A DNA stretch of 64,000 bases from DASRJW01 sp964567755. GTDB lineage: Bacteria > Krumholzibacteriota > Krumholzibacteriia > G020349025. The stretch covers positions 1-64,000 of the forward strand of contig CAZMNW010000019.1 in assembly GCA_964567755.1 (NCBI GenBank). Reading direction: 5' to 3'. Below, one piece after another: positions 17,691-26,435 of this stretch (its first letter is position 1; every line of letters begins with the position of its first letter). A program made the translations under genes and the position numbers. The notes under the pieces are model-generated. The model had not been told where the DNA came from. It saw only the letters and a program-made list of their open reading frames with translations, and ran no database searches.

Positions 17691-18757
17691 GCCGCATCGA
17701 CAGTTTCCTCGAGCTCGCGGTCAAACAAGGCGGCTCCGACCTGCACCTGGTCTCGGGCCAGCCGCCGCGCATCCGCATCGGCGGCGTGTTGCACCGCGTG
17801 CGCTTCCGCGATCTGTCGGTGGAAGATCTCGAATCCATTCTCGACGAGTTCATGGACGCCATGCACCGAGAACGACTGCAGCAGGAAATGCATGTGGACT
17901 TCGCCTACTCGGTGCCGGATCTCGGGCGCTTTCGCGTCAACGTCTATCGCCATCAGGCCGGACTCGGGGCGGCACTGCGCTTGATCCCGCAGATCACACC
18001 GACGCTGGAAGAGCTGGGGATGCCGCCGGCGATCAAACTGCACGTGTCGCATCCCAAGGGGCTCATCCTGGTCACCGGGCCGACGGGCTCGGGCAAGTCC
18101 ACCACCTTGGCGGCCATGATCGACCATATCAATTCGACGCGGCAGGGTCACATCATCACTCTCGAGGATCCGATCGAGTTCCTCCACGGCTACAAGAAAT
18201 GCGTGATGACGCAGCGCGAGATCCACGTGCACGCCTTGAGCCTCGCCGATGCCTTGCGCGATGCCGTGCGCGAAGATCCCGACGTAATCCTCGTCGGCGA
18301 GATGCGCGACCCCGAGGCGATCTCGCTCGCACTCTCCGCCGCCGAGACCGGCATTCAGATTCTCGGCAGCTTGCACACGAGCAGCGCGTCACGCACCATC
18401 GATCGCATCGTCAACGTCTTCCCGGCACGCCGTCACGAGCAGGTGCGCGGCATGCTCGCCGACAGCCTGAGCATGATCGTGTCGCAAAAACTGCTGCGCA
18501 CCACCGATGGCGCCAAACGCGTCGCCGCTGTCGAGATCCTGGTGAACACCCACGCGGTGAAGTCCATCGTCCGCAGTGGCAACAGCCACAAGCTCGAGTC
18601 GGTGCTGCAATCAGGCGGCCGTTTCGGCATGCAGGGACTGGGGTCGGTGCTGCGCGACCTGGTGAGCAAAGGCATCGTGAGCGCCGAAGAAGCCCATGAG
18701 AACGCCACCGACAAGAACGCGTTCGAGAACCTCGTGCCGCGTTTGGAGACGGTGTGA
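17687..18757 (+). CDS. pilT: PilT-family type IV pilus retraction ATPase (copy 2)
   Basis: A 356-residue paralogue of the preceding ATPase with the same order of motifs: GSDLHLVSG, Walker A GPTGSGKSTT (about residues 131-140), REDPDVILVGEMRD, and GIQILGSLHT where copy 1 has GHLVLATMHT. The first GH of the His box is changed to GI, while the catalytic Asp/Glu and Walker Lys are kept. The two copies are diverged throughout, so they probably have distinct jobs, as PilT and PilU do in Pseudomonas-type systems. ATG overlaps the copy 1 stop (ATGA) and its own stop overlaps the HD-GYP/PP2C gene. Confidence 0.92.
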   Translation: MSRIDSFLELAVKQGGSDLHLVSGQPPRIRIGGVLHRVRFRDLSVEDLESILDEFMDAMHRERLQQEMHVDFAYSVPDLGRFRVNVYRHQAGLGAALRLIPQITPTLEELGMPPAIKLHVSHPKGLILVTGPTGSGKSTTLAAMIDHINSTRQGHIITLEDPIEFLHGYKKCVMTQREIHVHALSLADALRDAVREDPDVILVGEMRDPEAISLALSAAETGIQILGSLHTSSASRTIDRIVNVFPARRHEQVRGMLADSLSMIVSQKLLRTTDGAKRVAAVEILVNTHAVKSIVRSGNSHKLESVLQSGGRFGMQGLGSVLRDLVSKGIVSAEEAHENATDKNAFENLVPRLETV

Positions 18758-20655
18758 TGGCGCTCGAGAGACATTCGCGCGCCGCGCAACTCTTGCACTG
18801 GGCCGCTCCCGGGGCGCTCGCGCTCGTTCACTTCGTGGCACTCGTGGTCTTCGGTCTCCTCCCGGCAGCCGGTTTCGTGTTCGTTTCGCGCTGCCTGACG
18901 CTCCTGCACCTGCGTCACGACCTCGGCCGTTTGCGGGCGCGAGGGCCGCGTACGCTCTTGCACGTCCTGACTGCGTGCGCGGCGCTCACCATCGCCAGCA
19001 ACAGCCTGCACCGGATCGATGGGCCTGACGGAGACTCGATTTTATCGTTGCGACTCGTGCCGATCGCTGCCGCTGCCGCCGGCTACCTCGCTGTTTTGGC
19101 CTTGGCCGCCGCGGTCCGGGCGTTGTGGAACCGCACCCAGCGTGGCCACACGGACGCCGTACGCATGCTCATGACCAGCATCGACGCTGCCGATCCGATG
19201 ACACGTGGGCAGTCGAATCGCATCGCCAAGTTGTCGGTGCAAGTGGGTCGCCACCTCGGTCTCGACACGGCGGAGATCGAAGAACTGGAGTACGCGGCGC
19301 TGTTGCACGAGATGGGGCGTACCGCCATTCAGCGCGATCTCGTCGCCAAACCCGGCGCGCTCAGCAATCAGGAGCAAGCGGCGCTGCGCACCCATCCTGT
19401 GCTCGGGAGTCAGGCGGTGCAGCGCTTCGGCTTCTTCCCCGGGGCGGCGCGTATCGTCCTCGCGCACCACGAACAACCGGACGGCAAGGGATATCCAGAG
19501 GGGCTGCGCGCGGACGCGATCCCGCTCGGCAGCCGCATCCTGATGGCCGCGGCCGCCTTCGACGCCATGACCTCGCATCGGCCGTACCGCCGCGGGCTCA
19601 CGCCCGAAGTGGCTTTGGAACGACTGCTGGATCTCGCCGGGAAACAGTTCTTCCCGGACGTCGTGGAAGCGTTCATCGATCTGTACACGAGCGGCGAGCT
19701 CTTCTGTGCCTTCGATGCGGCCGAGCTCGAGCACTTTGCCGCCGAGTCGGGGATGTCACAGCAGTTGCAACAACATCTGAGCCAGCGCGGACTCCAGCTC
19801 TCGGCCGCTGCCCTTCGCACCCCGGCCGATCTCGACGACGTTCCCGTCCTCGAGCTGCCGCCCCCGTCCCGCCACGAGGTCGCGGTGCGCCGGTTCGATG
19901 TCGGCGCCGGACTCGAGCTCCAGGTCGCCTCGCAGAGCGACGTCGGCTGCCAACGCGAGCACAATGAAGATACCATCGGGCACTTCACCAGCGCGCAGAG
20001 CGCGTACGGTTGCCTGCTCGTCGTTGCCGACGGCATGGGTGGAGCAGCCGCCGGCGAGGTGGCCAGTTGTTTGGCCGTCGATCGGGTGCAGGAGAATTAC
20101 TTCGCCAACGCAGTGGATGATTCGGTCCGAGTTGCATTGCACCAAGCCATGCAGCAGGCCAACGAGTTCGTTCATTCACGCGCGACGACGGATCGTCGTC
20201 TCGCCGGCATGGGAACCACCTGCACCGCTTGTGTCATTCGTGGCGAGGAACTGCACGTGGGTCACGTGGGAGACAGTCGCGCCTATCTGGTGCGCGGCCA
20301 TGGCATCGAAGCCCTCACCCGCGATCACACCCTCGCCGCCGAGCTGCAATTGGTGACGGGCGGCACGCCACACGCCGACGCACACCACGTGCTCACCCGT
20401 TGCCTGGGCACGCGTGCCGAGATCGAGATCGATCTGGCGCCGCCGGCCCGCTTGCAGCCGGGCGATATCGTCATCCTGTGCTCCGATGGCCTGCACAATC
20501 AGATCGAGGACCACGAGATTCTCGCTTTCGTGGACCGCGAAGCTCCCGACCACGCTTGCAGCGGCCTCATCGAGCTCGCCCTGGCGCGTGGCGCCCCCGA
20601 CAATGTCTCCGTCGTCGTCGCCAGAGTCGAGTCCTCAGGCTCATTGACGCGGTGA
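18757..20655 (+). CDS. membrane HD-GYP / PP2C phosphatase fusion
   Basis: A 632-residue fusion. Residues 10-135 contain about four hydrophobic helices; about 140-330 is an HD-GYP domain; about 388-628 is a PP2C-type Ser/Thr phosphatase with DVGCQREHNED, VVADGMGGAAAG, VGHVGDSRAYL, LCSDGL and GAPDNVSVVV, all metal-binding acids present. In the HD-GYP part the HHE (237-239) and GYP (245-247) motifs are intact, but the name-giving His-Asp is His-Glu (LLHEMGR, about 184-185), so c-di-GMP hydrolysis may be changed or lost. The ATG at 18757 overlaps the pilT stop. Likely removes the phosphates placed by the kinase two genes upstream (inference). Confidence 0.9.
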   Translation: MALERHSRAAQLLHWAAPGALALVHFVALVVFGLLPAAGFVFVSRCLTLLHLRHDLGRLRARGPRTLLHVLTACAALTIASNSLHRIDGPDGDSILSLRLVPIAAAAAGYLAVLALAAAVRALWNRTQRGHTDAVRMLMTSIDAADPMTRGQSNRIAKLSVQVGRHLGLDTAEIEELEYAALLHEMGRTAIQRDLVAKPGALSNQEQAALRTHPVLGSQAVQRFGFFPGAARIVLAHHEQPDGKGYPEGLRADAIPLGSRILMAAAAFDAMTSHRPYRRGLTPEVALERLLDLAGKQFFPDVVEAFIDLYTSGELFCAFDAAELEHFAAESGMSQQLQQHLSQRGLQLSAAALRTPADLDDVPVLELPPPSRHEVAVRRFDVGAGLELQVASQSDVGCQREHNEDTIGHFTSAQSAYGCLLVVADGMGGAAAGEVASCLAVDRVQENYFANAVDDSVRVALHQAMQQANEFVHSRATTDRRLAGMGTTCTACVIRGEELHVGHVGDSRAYLVRGHGIEALTRDHTLAAELQLVTGGTPHADAHHVLTRCLGTRAEIEIDLAPPARLQPGDIVILCSDGLHNQIEDHEILAFVDREAPDHACSGLIELALARGAPDNVSVVVARVESSGSLTR

Positions 20656-20698
20656 TTGCGCTATTCCCCCCAGTCCCCGGCGCGACACCGACCCGCGT

Positions 20699-20728
20699 TT
20701 GACGCCTCCAGATCGAATTCTCTACGCT
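20699..20728 (+). promoter_or_regulatory. putative promoter for the alginate-lyase-like gene
   Basis: TTGACG at 20699-20704 and TACGCT at 20723-20728 with an 18-base spacer, about 95 bases before the GTG start at 20829. The -35 is one base from consensus and the -10 matches the hexamer found before 11200 and 22332. Confidence 0.5.
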
Positions 20729-20828
20729 TATCTCTCATCTCATTCCACCCCCCTCGACCCGCTGGGTCGCATTGTCACGCCCTGGATTTCGTGCTGGTGC
20801 GTGCGTCGCACCGTCGCCGGAGGCGAGA

Positions 20829-22178
20829 GTGGCGTTTATTCGTCTGTGGATCCAACATTCGCCATCGTTGGGCTTCTGCGTCTGCGCGCTCCTCTGCCTC
20901 ACCCGCTGTAGCGCGGAAAGTCCCGCAACGTTCACACCGAGTGGCGCCGAGGCCACCAAGAGCGAAGTATTGGATCCCGGGGCGGGTGATGCGGGTGGCA
21001 AGCGTGCAGCCCGCGTATACATCTGGGAGAACCCCGACGTGCTCATGCAGTTGCCCCAATCCGGAGCCGGATGGGTGAATCTGCAGAAGTTCGCGCAGAA
21101 CAATTTTGTGTTCGGCGGGCCCGACACTGGCAGGTTCGACGTCACTCTCTTCCACAAGGCCGGCGATGCCGATGTCCTCGCACTCGCCAAAGCTCTGGTG
21201 TTCGTGCGCACGTCCTTTCCCTGGTCCTACCGTCAAGACATCCAGCGCGCGGTGCAGGAGATCATGGACGAGTGGAGCAACCCGACCGCCGTCGACTGCC
21301 GCAACGAGCAGCTGTCGGTGGCACGCAACCTGACGAGTTGGATCCTCGCGGCGGACTACGTCGGGCTCGACGAGCCACTGGCCACGAACTTTCGCAGCTG
21401 GCTCGGGACGATGATCGATGCGCCGCTGTGCGAAACCTCGGATTGCGTGCGCGACGACCGTTCGCTGCGCGCGATCATGCTCGATCGTCCGAACAACTGG
21501 GGAACGATGTCGATGGCGGCGCTCGCGGCCGTCGCGGCCTACCGCAACGACGTGAACCTGCTCGCGGAAGTCCGCCACGTTTTCGATGGTTGGCTGGGGG
21601 ACCGACAGGAATACACGGGGTTCAATTACGGCGACCTGTGTTGGCAGCCGAACCCAGCGCAGCCCGTTGGCGTCGGCCCTCCAGGCAGCGTCGTCAGCGC
21701 TGGCGCTTGCACCTATCCCATGGACGGCGCACTCGCCGAAGAGTTGCGGCGTTCCTTTTTCTGCGTCACCGATTCCACGCTCTGCGACGCGGAGGATGAT
21801 TGCGATGCCACCACCCCCGGCATCCAATGTCCCGTCACCGCCTGTCCGGAAAACGTGTGCGCTCAAACCGCGGGCCAGTTCCAATACAATGGCTACATCC
21901 ATGGCGCGCTTGCGGGGGCCGTGGTCTGCGCCGAGATCCTGAGCCACCGCGGTTACGCCGACGTCTATCGCTGGGAGGAAGGAGCGCTGAAGCGCGCGGC
22001 GCAATGGTTGCTCGATCGCGAGGCGCAGGATCCATCGAACGACTGGTGGTTCTCCGGCAACGACACGTTCGTCCCATGGATCCTCAACAAGGCCTACGGC
22101 ACGTCGTTCCCGGCCACGCACGACCACACCGTCGGCCGCAACATGGATTTCACTGACTGGACGCATTCGACGCCGTAG
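20829..22178 (+). CDS. exported alginate-lyase-like (alpha/alpha toroid) protein
   Basis: A 449-residue protein. GTG 20829 is chosen because GGAGG stands 5 bases before it and a signal-peptide-like segment follows directly (LGFCVCALLCLTRCSAES). The body is helical, with segments such as ARNLTSWILAADYVGL, NNWGTMSMAALAAVAAYRND and YNGYIHGALAGAVVCAEIL that fit the alpha/alpha barrel of polysaccharide lyases of the alginate-lyase Pfam group (Asn-Trp plus a later His/Tyr as likely catalytic positions). A Cys-rich insert (DAEDDCDATTPG to VCAQT) is unusual. Substrate unknown. The Cys of LTRC is not a good lipobox. Confidence 0.6.
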   Translation: MAFIRLWIQHSPSLGFCVCALLCLTRCSAESPATFTPSGAEATKSEVLDPGAGDAGGKRAARVYIWENPDVLMQLPQSGAGWVNLQKFAQNNFVFGGPDTGRFDVTLFHKAGDADVLALAKALVFVRTSFPWSYRQDIQRAVQEIMDEWSNPTAVDCRNEQLSVARNLTSWILAADYVGLDEPLATNFRSWLGTMIDAPLCETSDCVRDDRSLRAIMLDRPNNWGTMSMAALAAVAAYRNDVNLLAEVRHVFDGWLGDRQEYTGFNYGDLCWQPNPAQPVGVGPPGSVVSAGACTYPMDGALAEELRRSFFCVTDSTLCDAEDDCDATTPGIQCPVTACPENVCAQTAGQFQYNGYIHGALAGAVVCAEILSHRGYADVYRWEEGALKRAAQWLLDREAQDPSNDWWFSGNDTFVPWILNKAYGTSFPATHDHTVGRNMDFTDWTHSTP

Positions 22179-22269
22179 GGCCGTCGTGCATGCGAAGATC
22201 TTAGCTCCGGTTCGAGCGCTCGGAGTGTGGCGGGGGGCCCGTCGGCTCACGACCCGCCGCCAATCCCTC

Positions 22270-22298
22270 TTGACGCTCCACACCGTCCACCCTACGCT
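22270..22298 (+). promoter_or_regulatory. putative promoter for the CCA/poly(A) polymerase gene
   Basis: TTGACG at 22270-22275, a 17-base spacer and TACGCT at 22293-22298, about 34 bases before the ATG at 22332. This is the best-formed promoter candidate in the window. Confidence 0.55.
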
Positions 22299-22331
22299 CG
22301 CAGCGTGTGCGATGCCCGAGCCACGAGACCC

Positions 22332-23756
22332 ATGCCAATGCCGACATTTCCCATCACCCATGCGCTTCGACGCCTCCTGGACTGCATCCGGGAAGCTGGC
22401 GGTCGGCCCTATGTCGTGGGTGGCGCCGTGCGTGATTGCCTCATGGGAGGAGTCGCGACGCGTGACGTCGATGTCGAGGTCTTCCAGTTGCCGCTTGCGG
22501 ACTTGGAGGCCGCGCTCGCGCGCGCGTTCCAAGTCGACGCCGTGGGACGCAGCTTTGGCGTCCTGAAAGTCGGCGTCGAGGAAGTCGTGTTCGATGTCGC
22601 AATCCCGCGTGCCGAGTCCAAGAGCGGGGAGGGTCACCGTGGGTTCCATGTCGAGTCGGATCCGCACATGGCCTTCGCCGTCGCGGCCGCCAGGCGCGAT
22701 TTGACCATCAACGCCATCGGCTGGGACCCTGAAAGCGAGCGTTTCGAGGATCCGCATGGCGGCATCGAAGACATCGTCCGGCGGCGCATCCGCCATGTGG
22801 GTCCCGCCTTCGTCGAGGACCCTTTGCGCGTGCTGCGCGTCTGTCGCTTCGCCGCGCGCTTCGATTTCACCATCGACCCGGCCACGCTCTCGCTCTGCCG
22901 CACGCTGCGACCGGAGTTGGCCACACTTCCGGTCGAGCGATTGTGGGAAGAGTGGAAGAAGCTCTTGCTTGAATCCAAGCACCCTGCGATCGGCCTCGAC
23001 GCACTGCGCGAGACGGAGGCTCTGACTCTGTTTCCCGAACTGCAGGCAATGCTCCACGTCGCGCAAGACCCCGAATGGCATCCCGAAGGCCAAGACCATG
23101 CGCTCGGCAGCCTCTGGGTTCACACCGGGATGGTCGTCGACGCGGCGGTGCGTGTGCTCGCAGACGATGCGATCGAGGACGACGAGGAACGTCTCATCGT
23201 TCTCTTGGGTGCGCTCTGCCATGACCTCGGCAAGCCAGCGACGACCGAGTTTCGCGCTGGCCGTTGGCGCACACTCGGTCACGAGTCAGCGGGCGAGCCT
23301 CCGACGCGGAGCTTCCTCGCAGACATTGGCTGTCCTCCGAGGATCGTCACAGCCGTCGTCCCGCTCGTCTTGGAACACCTGAAGCCATTCGACTTCCATC
23401 GCAGCGGCGCATCGAACGCCGCCATCCGCCGGCTCGCGCTTCGGGTGCCGATCACACGTCTCTGCCGCGTCGCGCGCGCCGATTTCCTCGGCCGCACGAC
23501 CCCCGAGGCCTTGGCATGCACGGATTCTCGCCAGCTGGAGTCGATCACCTGGCTGCTCGAACGCGCCGACGAGTTGAAGGTGATCGACGCGGCGCCGAAA
23601 CCACTTCTCATGGGTCGCCACCTCCTGGCGCTCGGCGTGCAGCCGGGCACAGAGATGGGCGCGATCCTGAAGGCTGCCTTCGAAGCACAGCTGGAAGGAG
23701 CCTTCGAAGACGAGACTGGCGCCCTGCATTGGGCGAGACAACATCTCGCCTCGTGA
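22332..23756 (+). CDS. CCA tRNA nucleotidyltransferase / poly(A) polymerase family protein with HD domain
   Basis: A 474-residue class II nucleotidyltransferase. The head domain has PYVVGGAVRDCLMG and the metal-binding DVDVEVF; next come RRDLTINAIGWD and the neck motif EDPLRVLRVCRFAARF; an HD domain follows (LCHDLGKPATTE and later HLKPF). Family members add or repair the 3'-CCA of tRNA; an HD domain C-terminal to the polymerase core is common in bacterial CCA enzymes. Poly(A) polymerase cannot be excluded from sequence. ATG 22332 or 22338 are equally possible; further upstream residues look non-coding. Confidence 0.88.
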   Translation: MPMPTFPITHALRRLLDCIREAGGRPYVVGGAVRDCLMGGVATRDVDVEVFQLPLADLEAALARAFQVDAVGRSFGVLKVGVEEVVFDVAIPRAESKSGEGHRGFHVESDPHMAFAVAAARRDLTINAIGWDPESERFEDPHGGIEDIVRRRIRHVGPAFVEDPLRVLRVCRFAARFDFTIDPATLSLCRTLRPELATLPVERLWEEWKKLLLESKHPAIGLDALRETEALTLFPELQAMLHVAQDPEWHPEGQDHALGSLWVHTGMVVDAAVRVLADDAIEDDEERLIVLLGALCHDLGKPATTEFRAGRWRTLGHESAGEPPTRSFLADIGCPPRIVTAVVPLVLEHLKPFDFHRSGASNAAIRRLALRVPITRLCRVARADFLGRTTPEALACTDSRQLESITWLLERADELKVIDAAPKPLLMGRHLLALGVQPGTEMGAILKAAFEAQLEGAFEDETGALHWARQHLAS

Positions 23757-23949
23757 GCGCCCGCGCCAACGGGAATCGTCCACGGACAGGCGCTCGGCAC
23801 GGACACCGTGTTGGCAGCGTTTCACTCTGGCGGCGGGCCCGGCCATCGCGTAGACTTGCGGGCGATCGACCACATTGAAACACCGACCTGGCACGGGTCC
23901 ACGCCGCGGCCTCGGCAGGATCGCGCGCCACTACAGGCGGAGGCACATC

Positions 23950-24627
23950 ATGAGCACAGCGATTGCATCCTGCGTCAAGCGCATTGGATCGTGGGCAGTC
24001 GTTTTGGGTTTGGTCCCGGTCTTCGGGGCGAACGCCCAGGTCCTCATCAATGAAGTCGACGCCGACAACCCCTCCACCGACACGGCCGAGTTCGTCGAGC
24101 TGGTCGGCACGCCGGGCGCCTCGCTCACGGGCACTGTCGTGGTTTTTTACAACGGCTCCAACGACCTCTCGTACGCCGCGTTCGATCTCGACGGCATGAG
24201 CCTAGACGTGAACGGGCTGTTCGTGCTGGGAAACACCGCGGTCACGGGGGTGGATCTCGTTTTCACGGACAACAGTCTGCAAAACGGCCAAGACGCCGTG
24301 GCGCTGTATACGGCCAACGCATCGGACTTCCCGACGAATACGGCGGTGACTACGACCGGCCTCATCGATGCTCTGGTGTACGACACGAGCGACCCCGACG
24401 ATGCGGGCTTGCTGGTGCTGCTCAACGGCGGCCAGCCCCAGGTGGACGAGAACGGCGCCGCCACGGGCACGACCGTGTCCATGCAGCGTTGTCCCGACGG
24501 CGCCGGTGGCGCGCGCAACACGACGGGCTATCTCCTGCGACCGCCGACGCCGAACTCGGCGAACGATTGCTCCGTGCCCGTAGAGCAGGAAACCTGGGGA
24601 GGCGTGAAGAAGCGCTTCCACGACTGA
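23950..24627 (+). CDS. secreted lamin-tail-domain protein
   Basis: A 225-residue exported protein. ATG 23950 has GGAGG at good spacing and begins a signal peptide that ends near GANAQ. The mature start VLINEVDADNPSTDTAEFVEL is the entry strand of the lamin-tail (LTD) immunoglobulin-like fold, followed by FYNGSNDLSYAAFDLDG and the typical closing RCPDGAGG and PTPNSANDC. The tail ends TWGGVKKRFHD; short Trp-Gly/basic tails of this kind look like a sorting or processing signal (inference from pattern). LTD domains occur in surface nucleases and adhesins, but no catalytic domain is attached here. Confidence 0.8.
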   Translation: MSTAIASCVKRIGSWAVVLGLVPVFGANAQVLINEVDADNPSTDTAEFVELVGTPGASLTGTVVVFYNGSNDLSYAAFDLDGMSLDVNGLFVLGNTAVTGVDLVFTDNSLQNGQDAVALYTANASDFPTNTAVTTTGLIDALVYDTSDPDDAGLLVLLNGGQPQVDENGAATGTTVSMQRCPDGAGGARNTTGYLLRPPTPNSANDCSVPVEQETWGGVKKRFHD

Positions 24628-24647
24628 CGGCGCCCAGCGCTCATTCC

Positions 24648-24688
24648 GTCGCCGAAGCCTGGGGACAATATTGCAAGGCTTCGGCGAC
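24648..24688. terminator. perfect inverted repeat between convergent genes (bidirectional terminator candidate)
   Basis: GTCGCCGAAGCCT at 24648-24660 is the exact reverse complement of 24676-24688, with a 15-base loop. It sits in the 78-base gap between the lamin-tail gene (plus) and the barrel gene (minus). No T-run follows on either side, so it would be an atypical terminator or an mRNA 3'-end stabiliser. Confidence 0.55.
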
Positions 24689-24705
24689 GTGATCGAGCTC
24701 GAGCG

Positions 24706-25647
24706 TCAGAAGAAATATTGCATGGAGATTCGTGCCGTGATGCTCTCGAGGTTGGGGTCCTTCCACGCCACGGGGAAGCTCTGCCCCGACAGTTCGAGAC
24801 CAATAGTGAAGTCTTCTCGGCCGCTGTAAGCCACTTGCAGCACGCTCGCGTGCGTGCCGTGTTCCGGGTCGCGGCTGTCGGCAAACGAGTCGTACGCATA
24901 TCCCAGGGCCAGATACAGCGGTGCCGATGTGCGCGCATCCAGGTCGAAGCCGAAACTCGCGCCCACGCTGCAGAACCAGTCGTCCTCATTCGCCCTGTTC
25001 ACGGATTCACCGTAACCAAGATCGGCGGCCGCGGTCAGTCCCATCAGCTCGTTGAATCCACGCGCGTAGCGCAGTCCTGCCGTGCTGCGGAGAGTGGGGG
25101 TCGTGCGCACCAGCGGCACATCGGTCCCGGTCACGATCCCCTCGGCCCATTCGCGCACGCTCATCGACGTGATGCTCCGGTTCGCCACCGCGAAGGACAC
25201 CGCCAAGCAATCGTTGCTGTCTTGCCACGCCGGGACCCACCAGCCGAAGCGGAACGCGAAGGCCGTCGTCACCCCCTCGGCGAGCAGCGACTGCACTTCG
25301 GTTCCCAGACGGCCGACGCACCCGACCTCCACATGGAACCCGAGCCAGGGCTTGATTGCCTGCTGATAGTCGAAGGCGAGATTGGCGACGAGGATGTCGC
25401 CCTCGAAACCAATCACCTTCGAGCTATCGATGATCGCCACAGAGGATTCGACGTCCAGCGCCTGACCGAGGCCGAGAATGTTGCGCACTGAGGTACGGAC
25501 GAAAGGCTGCGGCACGAGACTGTTGGGGACGAACAGGTGTCCGCCGAGATGCGCCATGCCGTTCCCGACTTGCTTCTCCTCGGCCTGCAGTGGGCCTGCG
25601 CCGGCGAGTGCGGCCAGCAGCAGCAGAATGCCCCTCGAGTGCATCAT
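24706..25647 (-). CDS. outer-membrane beta-barrel-like protein of unknown function
   Basis: A 313-residue exported protein; signal peptide residues 1-22 (ends LQAEEK). The rest alternates polar and hydrophobic residues with many short strands ending in Gly/Asn turns (for example APLYLALGYAYDS, VLQVAYSGREDFTIGLELSG), and the protein closes with ITARISMQYFF, a terminal Phe as expected for barrel insertion by the BAM complex. No specific family recognised. The ATG overlaps the stop of the gene before it (ATGA), so the two barrels are co-translated. Confidence 0.7.
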   Translation of the reverse strand: MMHSRGILLLLAALAGAGPLQAEEKQVGNGMAHLGGHLFVPNSLVPQPFVRTSVRNILGLGQALDVESSVAIIDSSKVIGFEGDILVANLAFDYQQAIKPWLGFHVEVGCVGRLGTEVQSLLAEGVTTAFAFRFGWWVPAWQDSNDCLAVSFAVANRSITSMSVREWAEGIVTGTDVPLVRTTPTLRSTAGLRYARGFNELMGLTAAADLGYGESVNRANEDDWFCSVGASFGFDLDARTSAPLYLALGYAYDSFADSRDPEHGTHASVLQVAYSGREDFTIGLELSGQSFPVAWKDPNLESITARISMQYFF

Positions 25648-26294
25648 CGCGTCCCCCCGAGCGGCAACAGAAACCCGACGACGAGCTCGACGCTGGTCGA
25701 GCGGAAGCGGACCGGCAACGCGCCGCCTGATTCTTCCTTCTCGAAGTCCGCGACATTGAGCAGGCTCTGGGTGTAGCGGAGCTCCAGGTTGAGACTGGAA
25801 CGATGCACCGGGAACACCACACCGAAGCCGACCTCGACCGCCAGGTCGAAGTCTCGCACCAGATGGCCGGCATCCTGCTCCTGCACGCCGTCGTCCAGCG
25901 TCACCTGCAGCGGGAAGCCGAGATCGAACCCCCCGGTGACGAACGTGCGCCGCGATCCCGCCATGATCTTGGCGAGGATCGGAACGGAGAGATAGTCCAA
26001 ACGCACCTGCACGGAGTCGAGCGACGTGCCGTCGTCCTGTGCCACCAGGATGCGCGTTCCGCGCTGGACGAAGCGCGGCTGCAGGCTGAGTCGCACCTCG
26101 CGGGCGACGTCGAGTTCGAGGATGCCACCGGCCACGGCGCCGGCGCTCTTGCCATAACTCGTGTTGGCGGGAGCGTCGCCACTCAGATCGGAGAAGCTGA
26201 CACCGCCCTGCACGCCAATGGAAACGCCAGCGTCAGCTGGCGATGCGACCGTTGCAGCACACACCAGGGCGACCCACGTCATCCATCGCAACAC
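25644..26294 (-). CDS. PorT-like outer-membrane beta-barrel protein
   Basis: About 216 residues. The GTG at 26294 is preferred because GGAGGC precedes it; an ATG at 26312 is the alternative. Signal peptide ends near SPADAG. The mature protein starts GVSIGVQGGVSFSDL and continues with RLSLQPRFVQRGTRI, RLDYLSVPILAKI, FDLAVEVGFGVVFP and SLNLELRYTQSL. This is the repeated strand pattern of the OMP_b-brl_2/PorT-like family (the LDYLSVPILAK motif is especially typical). Function within the family is mostly unknown. First gene of a two-gene barrel operon with 24706. Confidence 0.8.
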   Translation of the reverse strand: MLRWMTWVALVCAATVASPADAGVSIGVQGGVSFSDLSGDAPANTSYGKSAGAVAGGILELDVAREVRLSLQPRFVQRGTRILVAQDDGTSLDSVQVRLDYLSVPILAKIMAGSRRTFVTGGFDLGFPLQVTLDDGVQEQDAGHLVRDFDLAVEVGFGVVFPVHRSSLNLELRYTQSLLNVADFEKEESGGALPVRFRSTSVELVVGFLLPLGGTR

Positions 26295-26435
26295 GGTGCC
26301 TCCAACTCCCATCTCGATCGTCAAGCGCGATGGAGGCGATCCCATTCCTCGTCATAGGCACTTGCGATCCCCGAGCTGTCGCATGCTAGGGAAGCCCTGC
26401 CCTTGTCGTCAAGGAATCGGTTGCCGCATTCCGTT

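Noticed and set aside
20775..23282. An 835-codon open frame on the minus strand.
   Set aside because: Antisense to the alginate-lyase-like gene and the CCA/poly(A) polymerase gene, both with clear motifs.
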